Below, piece after piece: positions 8,795-17,467 of a stretch of 64,000 bases of DNA. Each line of letters begins with the position of its first letter. The first letter of the stretch is position 1. The stretch spans positions 1 through 64,000 of the forward strand of contig NZ_JAAKZI010000010.1 of assembly GCF_011045165.1 (NCBI RefSeq), written 5' to 3'. The stretch is from Arthrobacter silviterrae. Lineage in GTDB: Bacteria > Actinomycetota > Actinomycetes > Actinomycetales > Micrococcaceae. The notes beneath the pieces were generated by a model. That model was not told where the DNA came from, made no database searches, and worked only from the letters and a program-made list of their open reading frames with translations. The position numbers and the translations under genes were made by a program.

Positions 8795-9747
8795 GGATTT
8801 TGATGGTGGGGGCCGGGGCAACCGGCGGCTACATTGGTGCGCGGCTGGCCCAGGCCGGGCGCGACGTGACGTTCCTTGTCCGGGAGGGGCGCGCCCAAAC
8901 CCTGCGCCAGCGCGGACTGCGCCTGGTGCTCGACGGCGGCGGGCCGGCCGGGCCGGAAGGCGCACCAAAAGTGGAAACAGTGGTTCCCGCCCTCATGACC
9001 GCCGCGGAACTGCGCGAGCCGTTCGACGTCGTCGTGCTGACCGTGAAGGCCACCGCGCTGCAGGCCGCCATCGCGGACATGGCCCCGGCGGTTGGCCCGG
9101 ACACCGTGGTCATCCCCTTCCTGAACGGCATGGCGCACATGGATGCGCTGGCCACGGCGTTTGGGGCCGGCAAGGTCCTTGGCAGCACCGTCTAGCTCAT
9201 CACCACCGTCACGCCCGACGGCGACATTGAGGTGCTCATGCCCCTGGCGCGCTGGGCCATCGGCGAACAGCACGGGGAGGTCAGCTCACGGGTGCGGGAC
9301 ATCCTGGCCGTCATTGACGTGCCCGGATTTGAGGCCACTGCCGTCCGGGATGCCCTGGCCGCGATGTGGCACAAGTGGGTCTTCATTGTCACGGCGGGCG
9401 TGGTGACGTGCCTGATGCGGGGGCCGGCCGGTGCCATTGTGGCCGTCCCCGGCGGGCTGGAATTTGTCTACGCCGCGCTGGCCGAGGCGGTGGCGGTCTC
9501 CACGGAGGCCGGCTTCCCGGTGCCGGAGAAGCAGCTTGGGATGGCGCTGCGACTCCTGACCGAGCCCGGTTCCACGTTTACCTCCTCGCTGTACCGGGAC
9601 ATGAGCGCCGGGCTGCCCAACGAGGGCGAGCACCTGCTGGGCGATTTCACCCGCCGCGCGCGGGAGCAGGGCCTCGAGACGCCGCTCATTGACCTGGCCC
9701 TCATGCACCTGCGCGTCCACGAGGCCCAGACCGGCCTGGACGGCTGA
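8791..9747 (+). pseudogene. Ketopantoate reductase-like gene broken by one in-frame TAG
   Basis: Read through the stop, this is a full-length (about 318-residue) ketopantoate reductase-type dehydrogenase. The N-terminal MRILMVGAGATGGYIGARLA is the dinucleotide motif, and IPFLNGMAHMDAL with the later helical domain follow the PanE/ApbA fold. A single TAG at 9193-9195 interrupts it after VLGSTV. The frame continues immediately as LITTVTPDGDIEVLMPLARW with unchanged codon bias and no shift. Recent nonsense mutation, a sequencing error or a readthrough site are the alternatives. Without the second half the protein would lose its substrate-binding domain. Other panE-like enzymes may be elsewhere, so loss need not mean pantothenate auxotrophy. 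Confidence 0.85.
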
Positions 9748-9762
9748 GCCGGCGCTGTTTCC

Positions 9763-11694
9763 TTAGGGCAGCGTGAGCTGGATTTGGCCGTTGGGCAGCA
9801 CCGCGGCGGCCACGCCGGCCAGGCTGTCCACCACATAGTGCGCCGTGAGGTCCGCGGCGTCAGTGGTTCCTGCGACGGCCAGGGTCATGGCACCCGCCGC
9901 CGTCCCGGAGGCCAGTCCCGCAGGGGCGTCCTCCACCACCAGGCACTGCGCAATGTCGGAGCCCAGCCGGGCGGCGCCGAGCAGGAACGGTTCCGGGTGC
10001 GGCTTCCCGTTCGCCACCTGGTCCGCCGTCACCATGTGCGCAGGGACGGCGATGCCGGCTGCAGCCAGCCGGGCTTCGGCCAGCCCGCGCGTGCAGGAGG
10101 TGACAATGGTCCATGATCCGTCCGGCAGCGAGGCCAGCAATTCTGCTGCGCCCGGCTTGCACAGGATGCCGTCCGTGTCAGCGGTTTCCAGCGCCTTGAT
10201 CAGTTCAAAGCCTTCCTCCTGCCGTGCCGGCTCAAGGTACTGCTCCACCTGGGCCTGGGCCGGCACGCCGTGGCTGCCGTATTCAAAGCCGTCCAGCCCC
10301 ATCAGCTCGCCCCAGCGGCGCCAGGCCCGCTCGGTGGCTGGCGTGGAGTCGATCAGTGTCCCGTCCAGGTCGAACAGCACCGCGTCCACCGTGACTTGCT
10401 GGGGCTGCTTTTTCGCGCCGGGTCCGACGGCCTTGATGTGGAAATCCTCCGCCAGCATGTCGGCCACCTCGCGGCGGAAGGCAGGCGGAACCGTGACGTG
10501 GCTGTCAACTGTGACCAGGCCCTCGGCTGCCCAGCTGGCGACGTTTCTGGCCAGGATGTATAGCTCGGGATGGGCGGTGTCGGGCGATTCCAGCGCCTGG
10601 ACGAGCGGCGCCGATTCGGGCGGGTTTTCCGACGAGCATTCAGCCATGAAGCTCGCCATGTCCACATGCCAGCTGGTGTAGCGGCCGGGCTCTGACCCGG
10701 ACAGGGTGGAAACGAAGATGAACTGCCCCAGCACGTCCCGGAACACCTCAAGCGTTGCCGCTTCGTCCCCGAGGCGCTCGCCAAGGCGGGGCCCGACGAC
10801 GGCCCGGCCGGCCTCGATGGCAACTAGCCCCAGGCTGGTCAGCAGGTGCCAGTACAGCGCGAGCCTGTCGAGGGCTTCGGCCTCGAGTTCCGCAGCCGTG
10901 TATGAGGAACTCACGGCGGCGCCGAGAAGTCCGGCGCCGCTGTGCCGGATTGCCACGGCAGCCTGCGCCCTGTCCTTCTTGCGCAGGACCCCCTTGGTGG
11001 TAACGTCCCTGCCGCCGCCAACCCAGGCCAGGATCGATTCCACGTTTTTCCAGAGCGGTGATTCCCTGGCCGTGCTGGCGAACTGCCCCGCCGCCTGCTC
11101 CGGAACGAAGACGTCGGCGAAGGCGTAGTCCGCGGGGTCAACGGCGCCGCCGCCGTCGTCCCAGCCGTCGTCGTCCCAGCCGTCGTCAAGGTCGACGTCG
11201 TGGTCCGCGGCGCCTTCAGGCGGCAGAGCCAGTGACGCAGGGCTGGCGGGGTCCACACCGGGCCAGGCAGGCTGCTTGAAAACGTCCGCCAGCTCTGCCA
11301 GTTCGCCGGGGGTCCCCGTCCACAATGAAGCCTGGACCAGGTAGCCCACATAGTCCCGCACCCCGGAGCGCAGGGCGAATGTGGCTTGTGGATTCGCTGC
11401 GGCCGCGGCCGCGAGGACCTCACGCACCGCCCCAGGCACCAGCGACAACGCGTCGGTCGTCGGCTCAAGCATGCGGTACAGGTCGAAGAAGTCGTCCAGG
11501 ACCATCAAGCTCATGTCAATGTCGGCGTCCGGGCGGCCCTGGGATTCCAGCCACAGGGCATAGCCTGGCGCCAGCGCCTCCATGGCGCGGTCCAGCCGCA
11601 CCTCACGCAACGGCACGGAATTCGCCCTCGCGGCGGCGTCGGCCGCAGCCCTGGCAGGGTTGCCGAATCGGGACTTCTTGGACTTCTTGGCCAC
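9763..11694 (-). CDS. Fusion of an uncharacterised N-terminal region with a HAD phosphatase
   Basis: 643 residues. The C-terminal 215 are a HAD-superfamily phosphatase: nucleophile motif FDLDGTLIDST near residue 435, VTSCTRG (motif II), GKPHPEPF (motif III) and VVEDAPAG (motif IV), a pattern close to sugar-phosphate or glycerol-3-phosphate phosphatases. The first 420 residues start MAKKSKKSRFGNPARAA, are mostly helical and include an acidic repeat (DDGWDDDGWDDGGG, from a short tandem DNA repeat near 11150-11187). I do not recognise that region. The GTG start follows AAGGA. The joint is a clean linker (GAKKQPQQVTVDAVL), so this is a real in-frame fusion. No operon partners. Confidence 0.8.
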   Translation of the reverse strand: MAKKSKKSRFGNPARAAADAAARANSVPLREVRLDRAMEALAPGYALWLESQGRPDADIDMSLMVLDDFFDLYRMLEPTTDALSLVPGAVREVLAAAAAANPQATFALRSGVRDYVGYLVQASLWTGTPGELAELADVFKQPAWPGVDPASPASLALPPEGAADHDVDLDDGWDDDGWDDGGGAVDPADYAFADVFVPEQAAGQFASTARESPLWKNVESILAWVGGGRDVTTKGVLRKKDRAQAAVAIRHSGAGLLGAAVSSSYTAAELEAEALDRLALYWHLLTSLGLVAIEAGRAVVGPRLGERLGDEAATLEVFRDVLGQFIFVSTLSGSEPGRYTSWHVDMASFMAECSSENPPESAPLVQALESPDTAHPELYILARNVASWAAEGLVTVDSHVTVPPAFRREVADMLAEDFHIKAVGPGAKKQPQQVTVDAVLFDLDGTLIDSTPATERAWRRWGELMGLDGFEYGSHGVPAQAQVEQYLEPARQEEGFELIKALETADTDGILCKPGAAELLASLPDGSWTIVTSCTRGLAEARLAAAGIAVPAHMVTADQVANGKPHPEPFLLGAARLGSDIAQCLVVEDAPAGLASGTAAGAMTLAVAGTTDAADLTAHYVVDSLAGVAAAVLPNGQIQLTLP

Positions 11695-11767
11695 AGGGGT
11701 TCCTTGCAGTCGGCGGAAAGCGAACCCTTTAACCGTAGCCGCCCGCGGCGGGCAGCCCCGCAGCCTG

Positions 11768-12691
11768 TCAGCTAAACGGGGTCAGGACGATTTTCCCGCC
11801 GCCGTGGCCGGACATGCTCGCGGCAAACGCCGCGGACGCCTCCTCCATGGGGAACGTGGCGCCGACGTCAACGGTGAGGGTGCCGGCGTCGACCATCCCG
11901 CTGAGCCGGTCCAATTCGCGGGCATCGGGCCGGACCCAGAGGTAGCGTCCGCCGTGCGCGGCCGCGGAGCCGTCGGCGATGGAAACGTGCCGCCCGCCGT
12001 CCTTGAGCGCGGCCAAAGTTGCCTCGAGCACGCCGCCGGCAAAGTCGGCAACGGCATCCACGCCGCGGGGTGCCAGCGCCAGGACGCGGTCCGCCACGCC
12101 GTCGCCGTATTCCACGGGCTCGGCGCCGAGTTCGCGCAGCCGGGCATGGTTTTTGGCTGACGCCGTGGCAATGACGCGGGCGCCGGAGTGAACCGCCAGT
12201 TGAATGGCGGCGCGCCCCACCCCGCCTGCACCGTTGTGGACCAGGAGGGTTTCCCCGGACTGCAGCTCCAGCACATCCAGCGACCGCAGGGCCGTCAGCC
12301 CCGTCAGCGGCAGCCCGGCGGCCTGCTCCCAGCTCAGCGATTGCGGCTTGCGGGCCACCGCCGAGGCGGGCAGCGCCACGAGTTCGGCAAAGGTGCCGCC
12401 CTGGACGGTGTCGCGCCGGCCGTAGGAGTACACCTCGTCGCCCACCTGGAACTCCGGGGTGTCCAGGCCCACGGCCTCCACCACGCCGGCCACGTCCCAG
12501 CCCGGGATGACGGGGAAGGTGACATCCATGATCTGGTCCAGGTAGCCGGCCATGACCTTCCAGTCCACCGGGTTGACCCCGGCAGCCTTGACGCGGATCA
12601 GGACCGAGCCCGGAGACACCTTCGGGTCGGGGCGTTCGGACTGTTCAAGGACTTCGGGGCCGCCGTACTGCGGGTATGTCATGGCCTTCAT
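11768..12691 (-). CDS. NADP-dependent oxidoreductase, quinone-reductase type (MDR, zinc-free)
   Basis: 307 residues of the medium-chain dehydrogenase/reductase superfamily: N-terminal GroES-like domain (AAGVNPVDWKVMAGY, PVIPGWDVAGVVEAVG) and a Rossmann domain with LLVHNGAGGVGRAAIQLA near residue 150. The zinc ligands of alcohol dehydrogenases are absent, placing it with quinone oxidoreductases and crotonyl-type reductases that use NADPH. AAAGGTGG precedes the ATG. A damaged copy lies immediately upstream on the same strand (12785-13578), so the pair arose by tandem duplication. Confidence 0.86.
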   Translation of the reverse strand: MKAMTYPQYGGPEVLEQSERPDPKVSPGSVLIRVKAAGVNPVDWKVMAGYLDQIMDVTFPVIPGWDVAGVVEAVGLDTPEFQVGDEVYSYGRRDTVQGGTFAELVALPASAVARKPQSLSWEQAAGLPLTGLTALRSLDVLELQSGETLLVHNGAGGVGRAAIQLAVHSGARVIATASAKNHARLRELGAEPVEYGDGVADRVLALAPRGVDAVADFAGGVLEATLAALKDGGRHVSIADGSAAAHGGRYLWVRPDARELDRLSGMVDAGTLTVDVGATFPMEEASAAFAASMSGHGGGKIVLTPFS

Positions 12692-12784
12692 GGGGATCCA
12701 CCTTTGCTGCTCGGGTTGAAAGCTGTCGTTGGAACGCTGTCCCTTCGGCCAACCGTGCGCCGGGCCGGAAGATTCCCGCCAGCC

Positions 12785-13578
12785 TCAGCTGGTGAACGCC
12801 GTCATCACGATCTTGCCGTCGCTGTGCCCGGACATGCTGGCCTGGAACGCGGCGGCCACCTCCTGCAGCGGGTAGGTGGCGGCCACGTCCTGCAGCGGGT
12901 AGGTGGCGGCCACGTCCACCGTCAGTGCGCCGGCGTCCACCAGCTGGCTGAGGCGGTCCAGGCTGTGTGTGTCCGCGCGTCCGCCAATGAACAGTCCGCC
13001 CCGGCCCAGCACGGCCCCATCCGTGATGGACACATGCCGGCCTGCCGGCTTGAGCACTGCCATGGTCTGGTCCACAACGTCACCGATGAAGTCGGCAACG
13101 GCGTCCACGCCGCCCGGGGCCAGGGCAAGGACGCGGTCCGCCAGTCCCTCGCCGTATTCCACCGGTTCGGCGCCGAGTTCGCGCAGGAGGGTGAAGTTCT
13201 CGGGGGAGGTGGTGGCGATGACGCGGATTCCGGCGTTGACAGCCAGCTGGACGCCAATGCGCCCCACGCCGCCGGAACCGTTGTGGATCAACAAGACAAA
13301 GGAATATACCTCATCGCCCACGGAAAATTCGGGGGGTCTATGCCAACGGCCTCCACAATGCCCGCCACATCGGCGCCGGGGATGACGGGGAACCGGACGG
13401 CATAGAAGTCGTCCATCCAACCGGCCATGATCTTCCAGTCCATCGGGTTGACGCCTGCCGCCTTCATCCGGACCAAAACGCAGCCGGGCCAAACCTTGGG
13501 AAAAGGCAGCTCGGTGCTGCTCAAAACGTCAGTTCCGCCGTATTGCGCGTATGTCATGGCCTTCATTGTTGGACTCAT
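12785..13578 (-). pseudogene. Degenerate tandem copy of the quinone-reductase-type oxidoreductase
   Basis: The start (MSPTMKAMTYAQYGG, behind GGCGGG) and the end (GHSDGKIVMTAF) both align with the intact neighbour, but three lesions separate them. (1) The frame is lost at a run of six G on the plus strand (13331-13336); one more base restores GIDPPEFSVGDEVYSF. (2) About 57 residues present in the paralogue, between GDEVYSF and VLLIHNG, are missing. (3) A 27-bp stretch is duplicated in tandem (12862-12915), giving DVAATYPLQ twice. The deletion removes much of the substrate and cofactor domain junction, so the product cannot be a normal enzyme even if the frameshift were a sequencing error. Confidence 0.88.
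12862..12915. repeat. 27-bp tandem duplication within the degenerate oxidoreductase
   Basis: Two identical 27-base units, 12862-12888 and 12889-12915, encode the residues DVAATYPLQ twice on the minus strand. The intact paralogue has one unit, so this is a local duplication. Confidence 0.9.
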
Positions 13579-13690
13579 GGCAATCCCGCCTTTCAAATTG
13601 ACACCACATTAGACACGGAATACCTCTTGAATATTCCGAAAGTGGCCAGAAATTCCGCCCCGCGGCCCTGCCGGGGTGCCGTGGTGCCGA

Positions 13691-13703
13691 TACGCTGTGG
13701 TCC
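13691..13703 (+). promoter_or_regulatory. Leaderless promoter -10 before the arylformamidase-like gene
   Basis: TACGCT at 13691-13696 ends 7 bases before the ATG at 13704, and no Shine-Dalgarno sequence is present. Transcription starting at the initiation codon is inferred. Confidence 0.5.
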
Positions 13704-14486
13704 ATGAACCCGCAGCGTTATGCCTACGGCCCGGACCCGTCCCAATGGGCAGAGCTGTATCTGCCCCAAGTGCTGCCCCAGCAGCCGAATCAGCAGCCTC
13801 CCGAACGGAAGCTGCCCGGCGCGGTGGTGGTCATCCACGGCGGCTTCTGGCGCAGCCGCTACGGGGCCGAACTGGGGGCCCCTTTGGCTGCCGACCTCGC
13901 CGCCCACGGCGTGGCCGCCTGGAACCTGGAGTACCGGCGCATGGGCAACGGGGGCGGCTGGCCGGAGACGTTCCAGGACGTGGCGGCGGGCATCGACGCA
14001 CTGGCCCCCGCGGCCGCCGAACACGGGCTGGACCTGTCCCGCGTGGTGGCGCTGGGTCATTCCGCGGGGGGCCAGCTGGCCGCCTGGGCTGCGGGCCGCC
14101 CCTCCTTCCCGGCCACGGCGGCGGGTGCCGGGCCCGCGGTGGTGCTGTCCGGCGTCGTGAGCCAGTCGGGGCTGCTCAACCTGGCCGAGGCACAGCGGCT
14201 GGGGCTGAGCAACCATGCGGTCACCGCGCTCCTGGGGGACAGCGTGCGGCGCGCGGACCCGCTGGCCGCCGTGCCCCTGGCCGTTCCGGTGTACGCCGTC
14301 CACGCCATGGACGACGGCGACGTCCCCGCCTCCCAGAGCCAAAGTTACGTTGCCGCAGCGGTGGCCGCGGGCGGGGAGGCGCAGCTGGTGGAGGTGCCCG
14401 GGGACCACTACGCGCTGATTGACGTCAGCAGTGGCCAGTACGCCACCTGCCGGGACTTGGTGTTGGAGCTTTTGCGGCGGGCGTAG
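13704..14486 (+). CDS. Alpha/beta hydrolase, probable arylformamidase (kynurenine formamidase)
   Basis: 260 residues of alpha/beta hydrolase. The oxyanion-hole motif HGGFWRSRYG is near residue 45, the nucleophile elbow GHSAGG near 118, and the late acid/His pair falls in HAMDDGDVP and PGDHYALID. HGGxW plus GHSAGG is the AFMID/esterase-type pattern. The gene sits 45 bases upstream of tryptophan 2,3-dioxygenase on the same strand, so the best inference is hydrolysis of N-formylkynurenine to kynurenine. It is not the metal-dependent KynB cyclase fold. A general esterase is the alternative. Confidence 0.75.
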   Translation: MNPQRYAYGPDPSQWAELYLPQVLPQQPNQQPPERKLPGAVVVIHGGFWRSRYGAELGAPLAADLAAHGVAAWNLEYRRMGNGGGWPETFQDVAAGIDALAPAAAEHGLDLSRVVALGHSAGGQLAAWAAGRPSFPATAAGAGPAVVLSGVVSQSGLLNLAEAQRLGLSNHAVTALLGDSVRRADPLAAVPLAVPVYAVHAMDDGDVPASQSQSYVAAAVAAGGEAQLVEVPGDHYALIDVSSGQYATCRDLVLELLRRA

Positions 14487-14531
14487 TGTGTGGTGAAACC
14501 ATTGTGGAACTTTTGTGGAAAGGCTGTGGCG

Positions 14532-15419
14532 ATGTCAAGGGAGACAGGGCCGGTGGAGGCTGGCGGCGGCGACGGCGTGGAGGCGAACACGCGCAGGCTC
14601 GAAGCCGGCATTGAAACGGACTTCAGCGACAAGATGAGCTACGGCAGCTATCTGGCCTTGGACACGCTGCTCAGTGCGCAGCAGCCCGTCAGCGGGCACC
14701 ACGACGAGATGCTGTTCATCATCCAGCACCAAACCTCCGAGCTCTGGCTCAAGCTCATGCTCCACGAACTGAGGGCCGTGCGGCTCCAGCTCGCCTCGGA
14801 CAACCTGCGGGCGGCCATGAAGGGCGTGGCCCGGATAAAGCACATCCAGCGCTCGCTGACGGAGCAGTGGAGCGTGCTGGCCACCCTCACGCCCAGCGAA
14901 TATGCGCAGTTCCGCGGCGAACTGGGGTCCGCGTCCGGGTTCCAGTCGTACCAGTACCGGGCCGTGGAATTCATGCTGGGGAACAAGAACGCGGCCATGC
15001 TGAAGGTGTTTGAGGCGAACCCGCCCGCCCAGGCGATGCTGGCCAAAATCCTGGCCCAAACCAGCATTTACGATGAGTTTGTGCAGCTGCTGGCCCGGCG
15101 CGGTTTCGCGGTCCCGGCGGAGCTGCTGGAGCGCGACGTCAGCAAGGCGCATGTGTTCAACGCGGAGCTGATGGAGGCCATCCGCGTGGTGTACGAGTCC
15201 CCGGACGACTACTGGGACCTCTACGAGGCCTGCGAGGAGCTGGTGGACCTGGAGGACAATTTCCAGCTGTGGCGGTTCCGGCATGTGCGCACCGTCAACC
15301 GCATCATTGGCATGAAGCGGGGCACGGGCGGATCCTCCGGGGTGGGCTTCCTGCAGCGCGCCCTGGACCTGGTGTTCTTCCCGGAGCTGTACGCGGTGCG
15401 GACGGAAATCGGCAACTAG
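14532..15419 (+). CDS. kynA: Tryptophan 2,3-dioxygenase
   Basis: 295 residues, typical for bacterial tryptophan 2,3-dioxygenase. The haem enzyme oxidises L-tryptophan to N-formylkynurenine, the first step of the kynurenine path. Diagnostic blocks are present: [20 protein letters not shown] (substrate pocket His), [17 protein letters not shown], and [20 protein letters not shown], containing the haem-ligating His and the carboxylate-binding loop. ATG 14532 follows GGAAAGG by 8 bases; an upstream in-frame GTG at 14490 is less likely. Its stop overlaps the stop of the convergent hydrolase in a shared CTAG. Kynureninase is not in the window. Confidence 0.93.
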   Translation: MSRETGPVEAGGGDGVEANTRRLEAGIETDFSDKMSYGSYLALDTLLSAQQPVSGHHDEMLFIIQHQTSELWLKLMLHELRAVRLQLASDNLRAAMKGVARIKHIQRSLTEQWSVLATLTPSEYAQFRGELGSASGFQSYQYRAVEFMLGNKNAAMLKVFEANPPAQAMLAKILAQTSIYDEFVQLLARRGFAVPAELLERDVSKAHVFNAELMEAIRVVYESPDDYWDLYEACEELVDLEDNFQLWRFRHVRTVNRIIGMKRGTGGSSGVGFLQRALDLVFFPELYAVRTEIGN

Positions 15420-16591
15420 GCTTCCGTGGCCGGTTCTGCCCGCTCCGCCCACCTGCGAGCAGCCGCTGCATCCAGGGCTGCCTCCGCCCAGCGCCCCATT
15501 CCCGCATATGCGTGCGCCCTGATGGCACTGGGGGAGAGGAAGATGTCGTGGAAGGCGCCGGCGACCCTGTGCAGCGTGACGTCCCTGCCCAGGTCCAGGG
15601 CCCGGCGCGCCACGGTGTCCACGTTCAGCACCACATCCGCCGCGAGCGCATCGCCGGACCACCGCGGCTGCAGGTAGCTCTTGTCCGAAAGCATCACCAG
15701 CACCGGTGCCTCGATCCCCAGCCCGCGCGCCACCTCGGCCTGCCCGCGGAATACTGCATTGAGGAATCCCGGCGTGACCGGAAAGCCGCGGTCAGGGCGC
15801 CACTTTTGTTCGTAGTCCCACTCGCCGTCAAAGCGTGATGACACCGCGCGCGTGTAAAACCCCGGATCAAGGGGCGGCAGCGGCGCCAGGGGGCGGAACC
15901 GGCTCCGGGCCTGGATCAGCGGGGCCACCATGGCCCGCCCCACTTCCGAAGCCTGGAACTCCAGCCACGGACTGTTAAGCACGACGGCGTCTGCCGCGCC
16001 CGGGTGCCGCGCGGCCCACAGGCTCAGTGTCAGCCCGCCCGTGGAGTGCCCCAGCAGCACCAGGGGACGCCTGCCTGGCTCGGCGGGGGCGGCCCGGCGG
16101 CGGGCCAGGGCGGCCAGGGCCTCGGCCACCCACGCCATGGGCCCGCCTGGGTGCGGTTCTTCCGGTTCGGCGCCGGGGCTGCCGCCATTTCCGTTTCCGG
16201 CCATGGGCGCGTTGGCCGTTGCGGGCTCCACCGGGGTCCCGGCCCCGTACCGCCCCATCGCCTTCAGCGCGGCGGCAATGTCGCCGTCGTACTCGGAGAG
16301 GGAGGAAACCTGGCCCGGGGACTGGCCGGGGCGCAGGCTGCGGCCGTAGTTGTGGAGGTCCAGGGCGTAGAACGAAGCGCCGGCCCGGGTCCAGAATTCG
16401 GCCAGTTCGCGCTGGAAAAAGTAGTCCGACCAGCCGTGGACGTAAAGCACGTCAGCACCCGTGAGCGCGGAGGGCTCCCAGCGTTCGCCGCCGCCCGCGT
16501 GGCGGACCAGCGTGGCGGGGGAGCCGGCGGGCAGCTCCAGGGTGAGCTGTTCAAAGCCGGGTCCGAGGACGTCCTGCTGCCATCCGTTCAT
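15416..16591 (-). CDS. Alpha/beta hydrolase, lysophospholipase/monoacylglycerol-lipase type
   Basis: 391 residues with [20 protein letters not shown] (oxyanion region) near residue 45 and the nucleophile elbow [18 protein letters not shown] near 181. The catalytic His is probably in the C-terminal [14 protein letters not shown] Gly/Pro-rich insertion ([19 protein letters not shown]) sits between strands and may be disordered. No signal peptide, so a cytoplasmic esterase or lipase. The substrate is unknown. The promoter shows TAGCAT 6 bases before the ATG with no ribosome site, hence probably leaderless. Convergent with kynA, overlapping by 4 bases. Confidence 0.8.
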   Translation of the reverse strand: MNGWQQDVLGPGFEQLTLELPAGSPATLVRHAGGGERWEPSALTGADVLYVHGWSDYFFQRELAEFWTRAGASFYALDLHNYGRSLRPGQSPGQVSSLSEYDGDIAAALKAMGRYGAGTPVEPATANAPMAGNGNGGSPGAEPEEPHPGGPMAWVAEALAALARRRAAPAEPGRRPLVLLGHSTGGLTLSLWAARHPGAADAVVLNSPWLEFQASEVGRAMVAPLIQARSRFRPLAPLPPLDPGFYTRAVSSRFDGEWDYEQKWRPDRGFPVTPGFLNAVFRGQAEVARGLGIEAPVLVMLSDKSYLQPRWSGDALAADVVLNVDTVARRALDLGRDVTLHRVAGAFHDIFLSPSAIRAHAYAGMGRWAEAALDAAAARRWAERAEPATEA

Positions 16592-16603
16592 GGCTCGATG
16601 CTA
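16592..16603 (-). promoter_or_regulatory. Leaderless promoter -10 of the lysophospholipase-like gene
   Basis: On the minus strand TAGCAT (16598-16603) is followed by 6 bases and the ATG at 16591. There is no purine-rich ribosome site between them. Confidence 0.5.
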
Positions 16604-16713
16604 TCGCCGCTGCGGGCACGCCGCCGCTGTGCCTATGCTTGAGGGGCCGGACCCGCAGCCCTCCACGGACCGCCCGCGCCGGCGTGTGGCCACCGAAGGC
16701 ATTGAGGCAAAGG

Positions 16714-17349
16714 ATGAAGCACATGGCGCATTGGCAGGAAACTCTAGCGGTGTGGGGCCCGGCATGGGCTGCGGTGCGTGACCTGGAAGGCTCCGCGGAG
16801 GACGGTTCGGTGGTCATCACCGGTGCCGTGCCCGAGCGGCTGGCTCCGTGGCCCGGCGACGGCGCCAGGGCACATGCAGCGTCCTTTCCCCCCGGCACCG
16901 TGCTGTCCCTCGTGACCGAGGACGCCGCGGCGGCACGGGAGTTTGCCGGCCCGCTCGGGTTCCGCGAAACCGGCGCCCTGGTGCTCCTTACGGCCCAAAC
17001 TGACGACCTTGACCTGGTGCCCTCGCTCCCCGCCGACGCGTACGTGGCGGAGGCGCCGATGGAGAACTACGACGCCGTTGAGGTGGCACTTTTTGACCGC
17101 CCCGTGGCGGACGGGCGCATCAAGCTCGAGGATGGGCTGGGCGTGCTGGGCAACTTGACCGTGGACGACGGCCACGACGAGCTGGTGGTCGCGTTTGAAC
17201 AGGCGATGGTGGCTGCCTTGGGCGACGAGGCGTTCCTGCACGGAGCCGATGTCCTGTATCTCGTGGCCGACGCCGCGCAGGCCGCCCGCTTTGCCGCCGT
17301 CGAAGGCTGGTCAAAGGCGGCGGAGATCATCAGCTTCACCAAGCCCTGA
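16714..17349 (+). CDS. GNAT-like acyltransferase, hypothetical
   Basis: About 211 residues. The C-terminal part (HGADVLYLVADAAQAARFAAVEGWSKAAEIISF) and the internal EFAGPLGFRETGALVLL resemble the paired strand-helix-strand units of GNAT N-acetyltransferases, but a clear acetyl-CoA pyrophosphate loop (RxxGxG/A) is not visible. It may therefore be a degenerate or non-catalytic member. Either ATG 16714 (GAGG 6 bases upstream) or ATG 16723 (AAAGG 9 bases upstream) could start it. No informative neighbours. Confidence 0.6.
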   Translation: MKHMAHWQETLAVWGPAWAAVRDLEGSAEDGSVVITGAVPERLAPWPGDGARAHAASFPPGTVLSLVTEDAAAAREFAGPLGFRETGALVLLTAQTDDLDLVPSLPADAYVAEAPMENYDAVEVALFDRPVADGRIKLEDGLGVLGNLTVDDGHDELVVAFEQAMVAALGDEAFLHGADVLYLVADAAQAARFAAVEGWSKAAEIISFTKP

Positions 17350-17395
17350 CCCGGCATGGCAGAATTGGGATGGCCCGGGTGCAGACGGGCCCAGT

Positions 17396-17467
17396 GATAA
17401 TACAGCCGGCTGCTGCCTGACGGGCGGCGGCTGGGCGAACCACTTACCAATGATTTGAGACACCGCC
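17396..17467 (+). promoter_or_regulatory. Promoter-like element and structured leader of the queuosine-precursor transporter
   Basis: TGATAATAC near 17395-17403 is a good -10 candidate. The following leader can fold into a GC-rich stem around 17404-17438 (GCCGGCTGCTGCC, TGAC loop, GGGCGGCGGC). Queuosine-related genes are often riboswitch-controlled, but the short preQ1-I consensus with its A-rich tail is not present. I claim only a leader hairpin. Confidence 0.35.

Noticed and set aside
17404-17467. preQ1 riboswitch before the YhhQ-type gene
   Set aside because: The known short preQ1-I pattern with A-rich tail is missing; only a hairpin can be supported.
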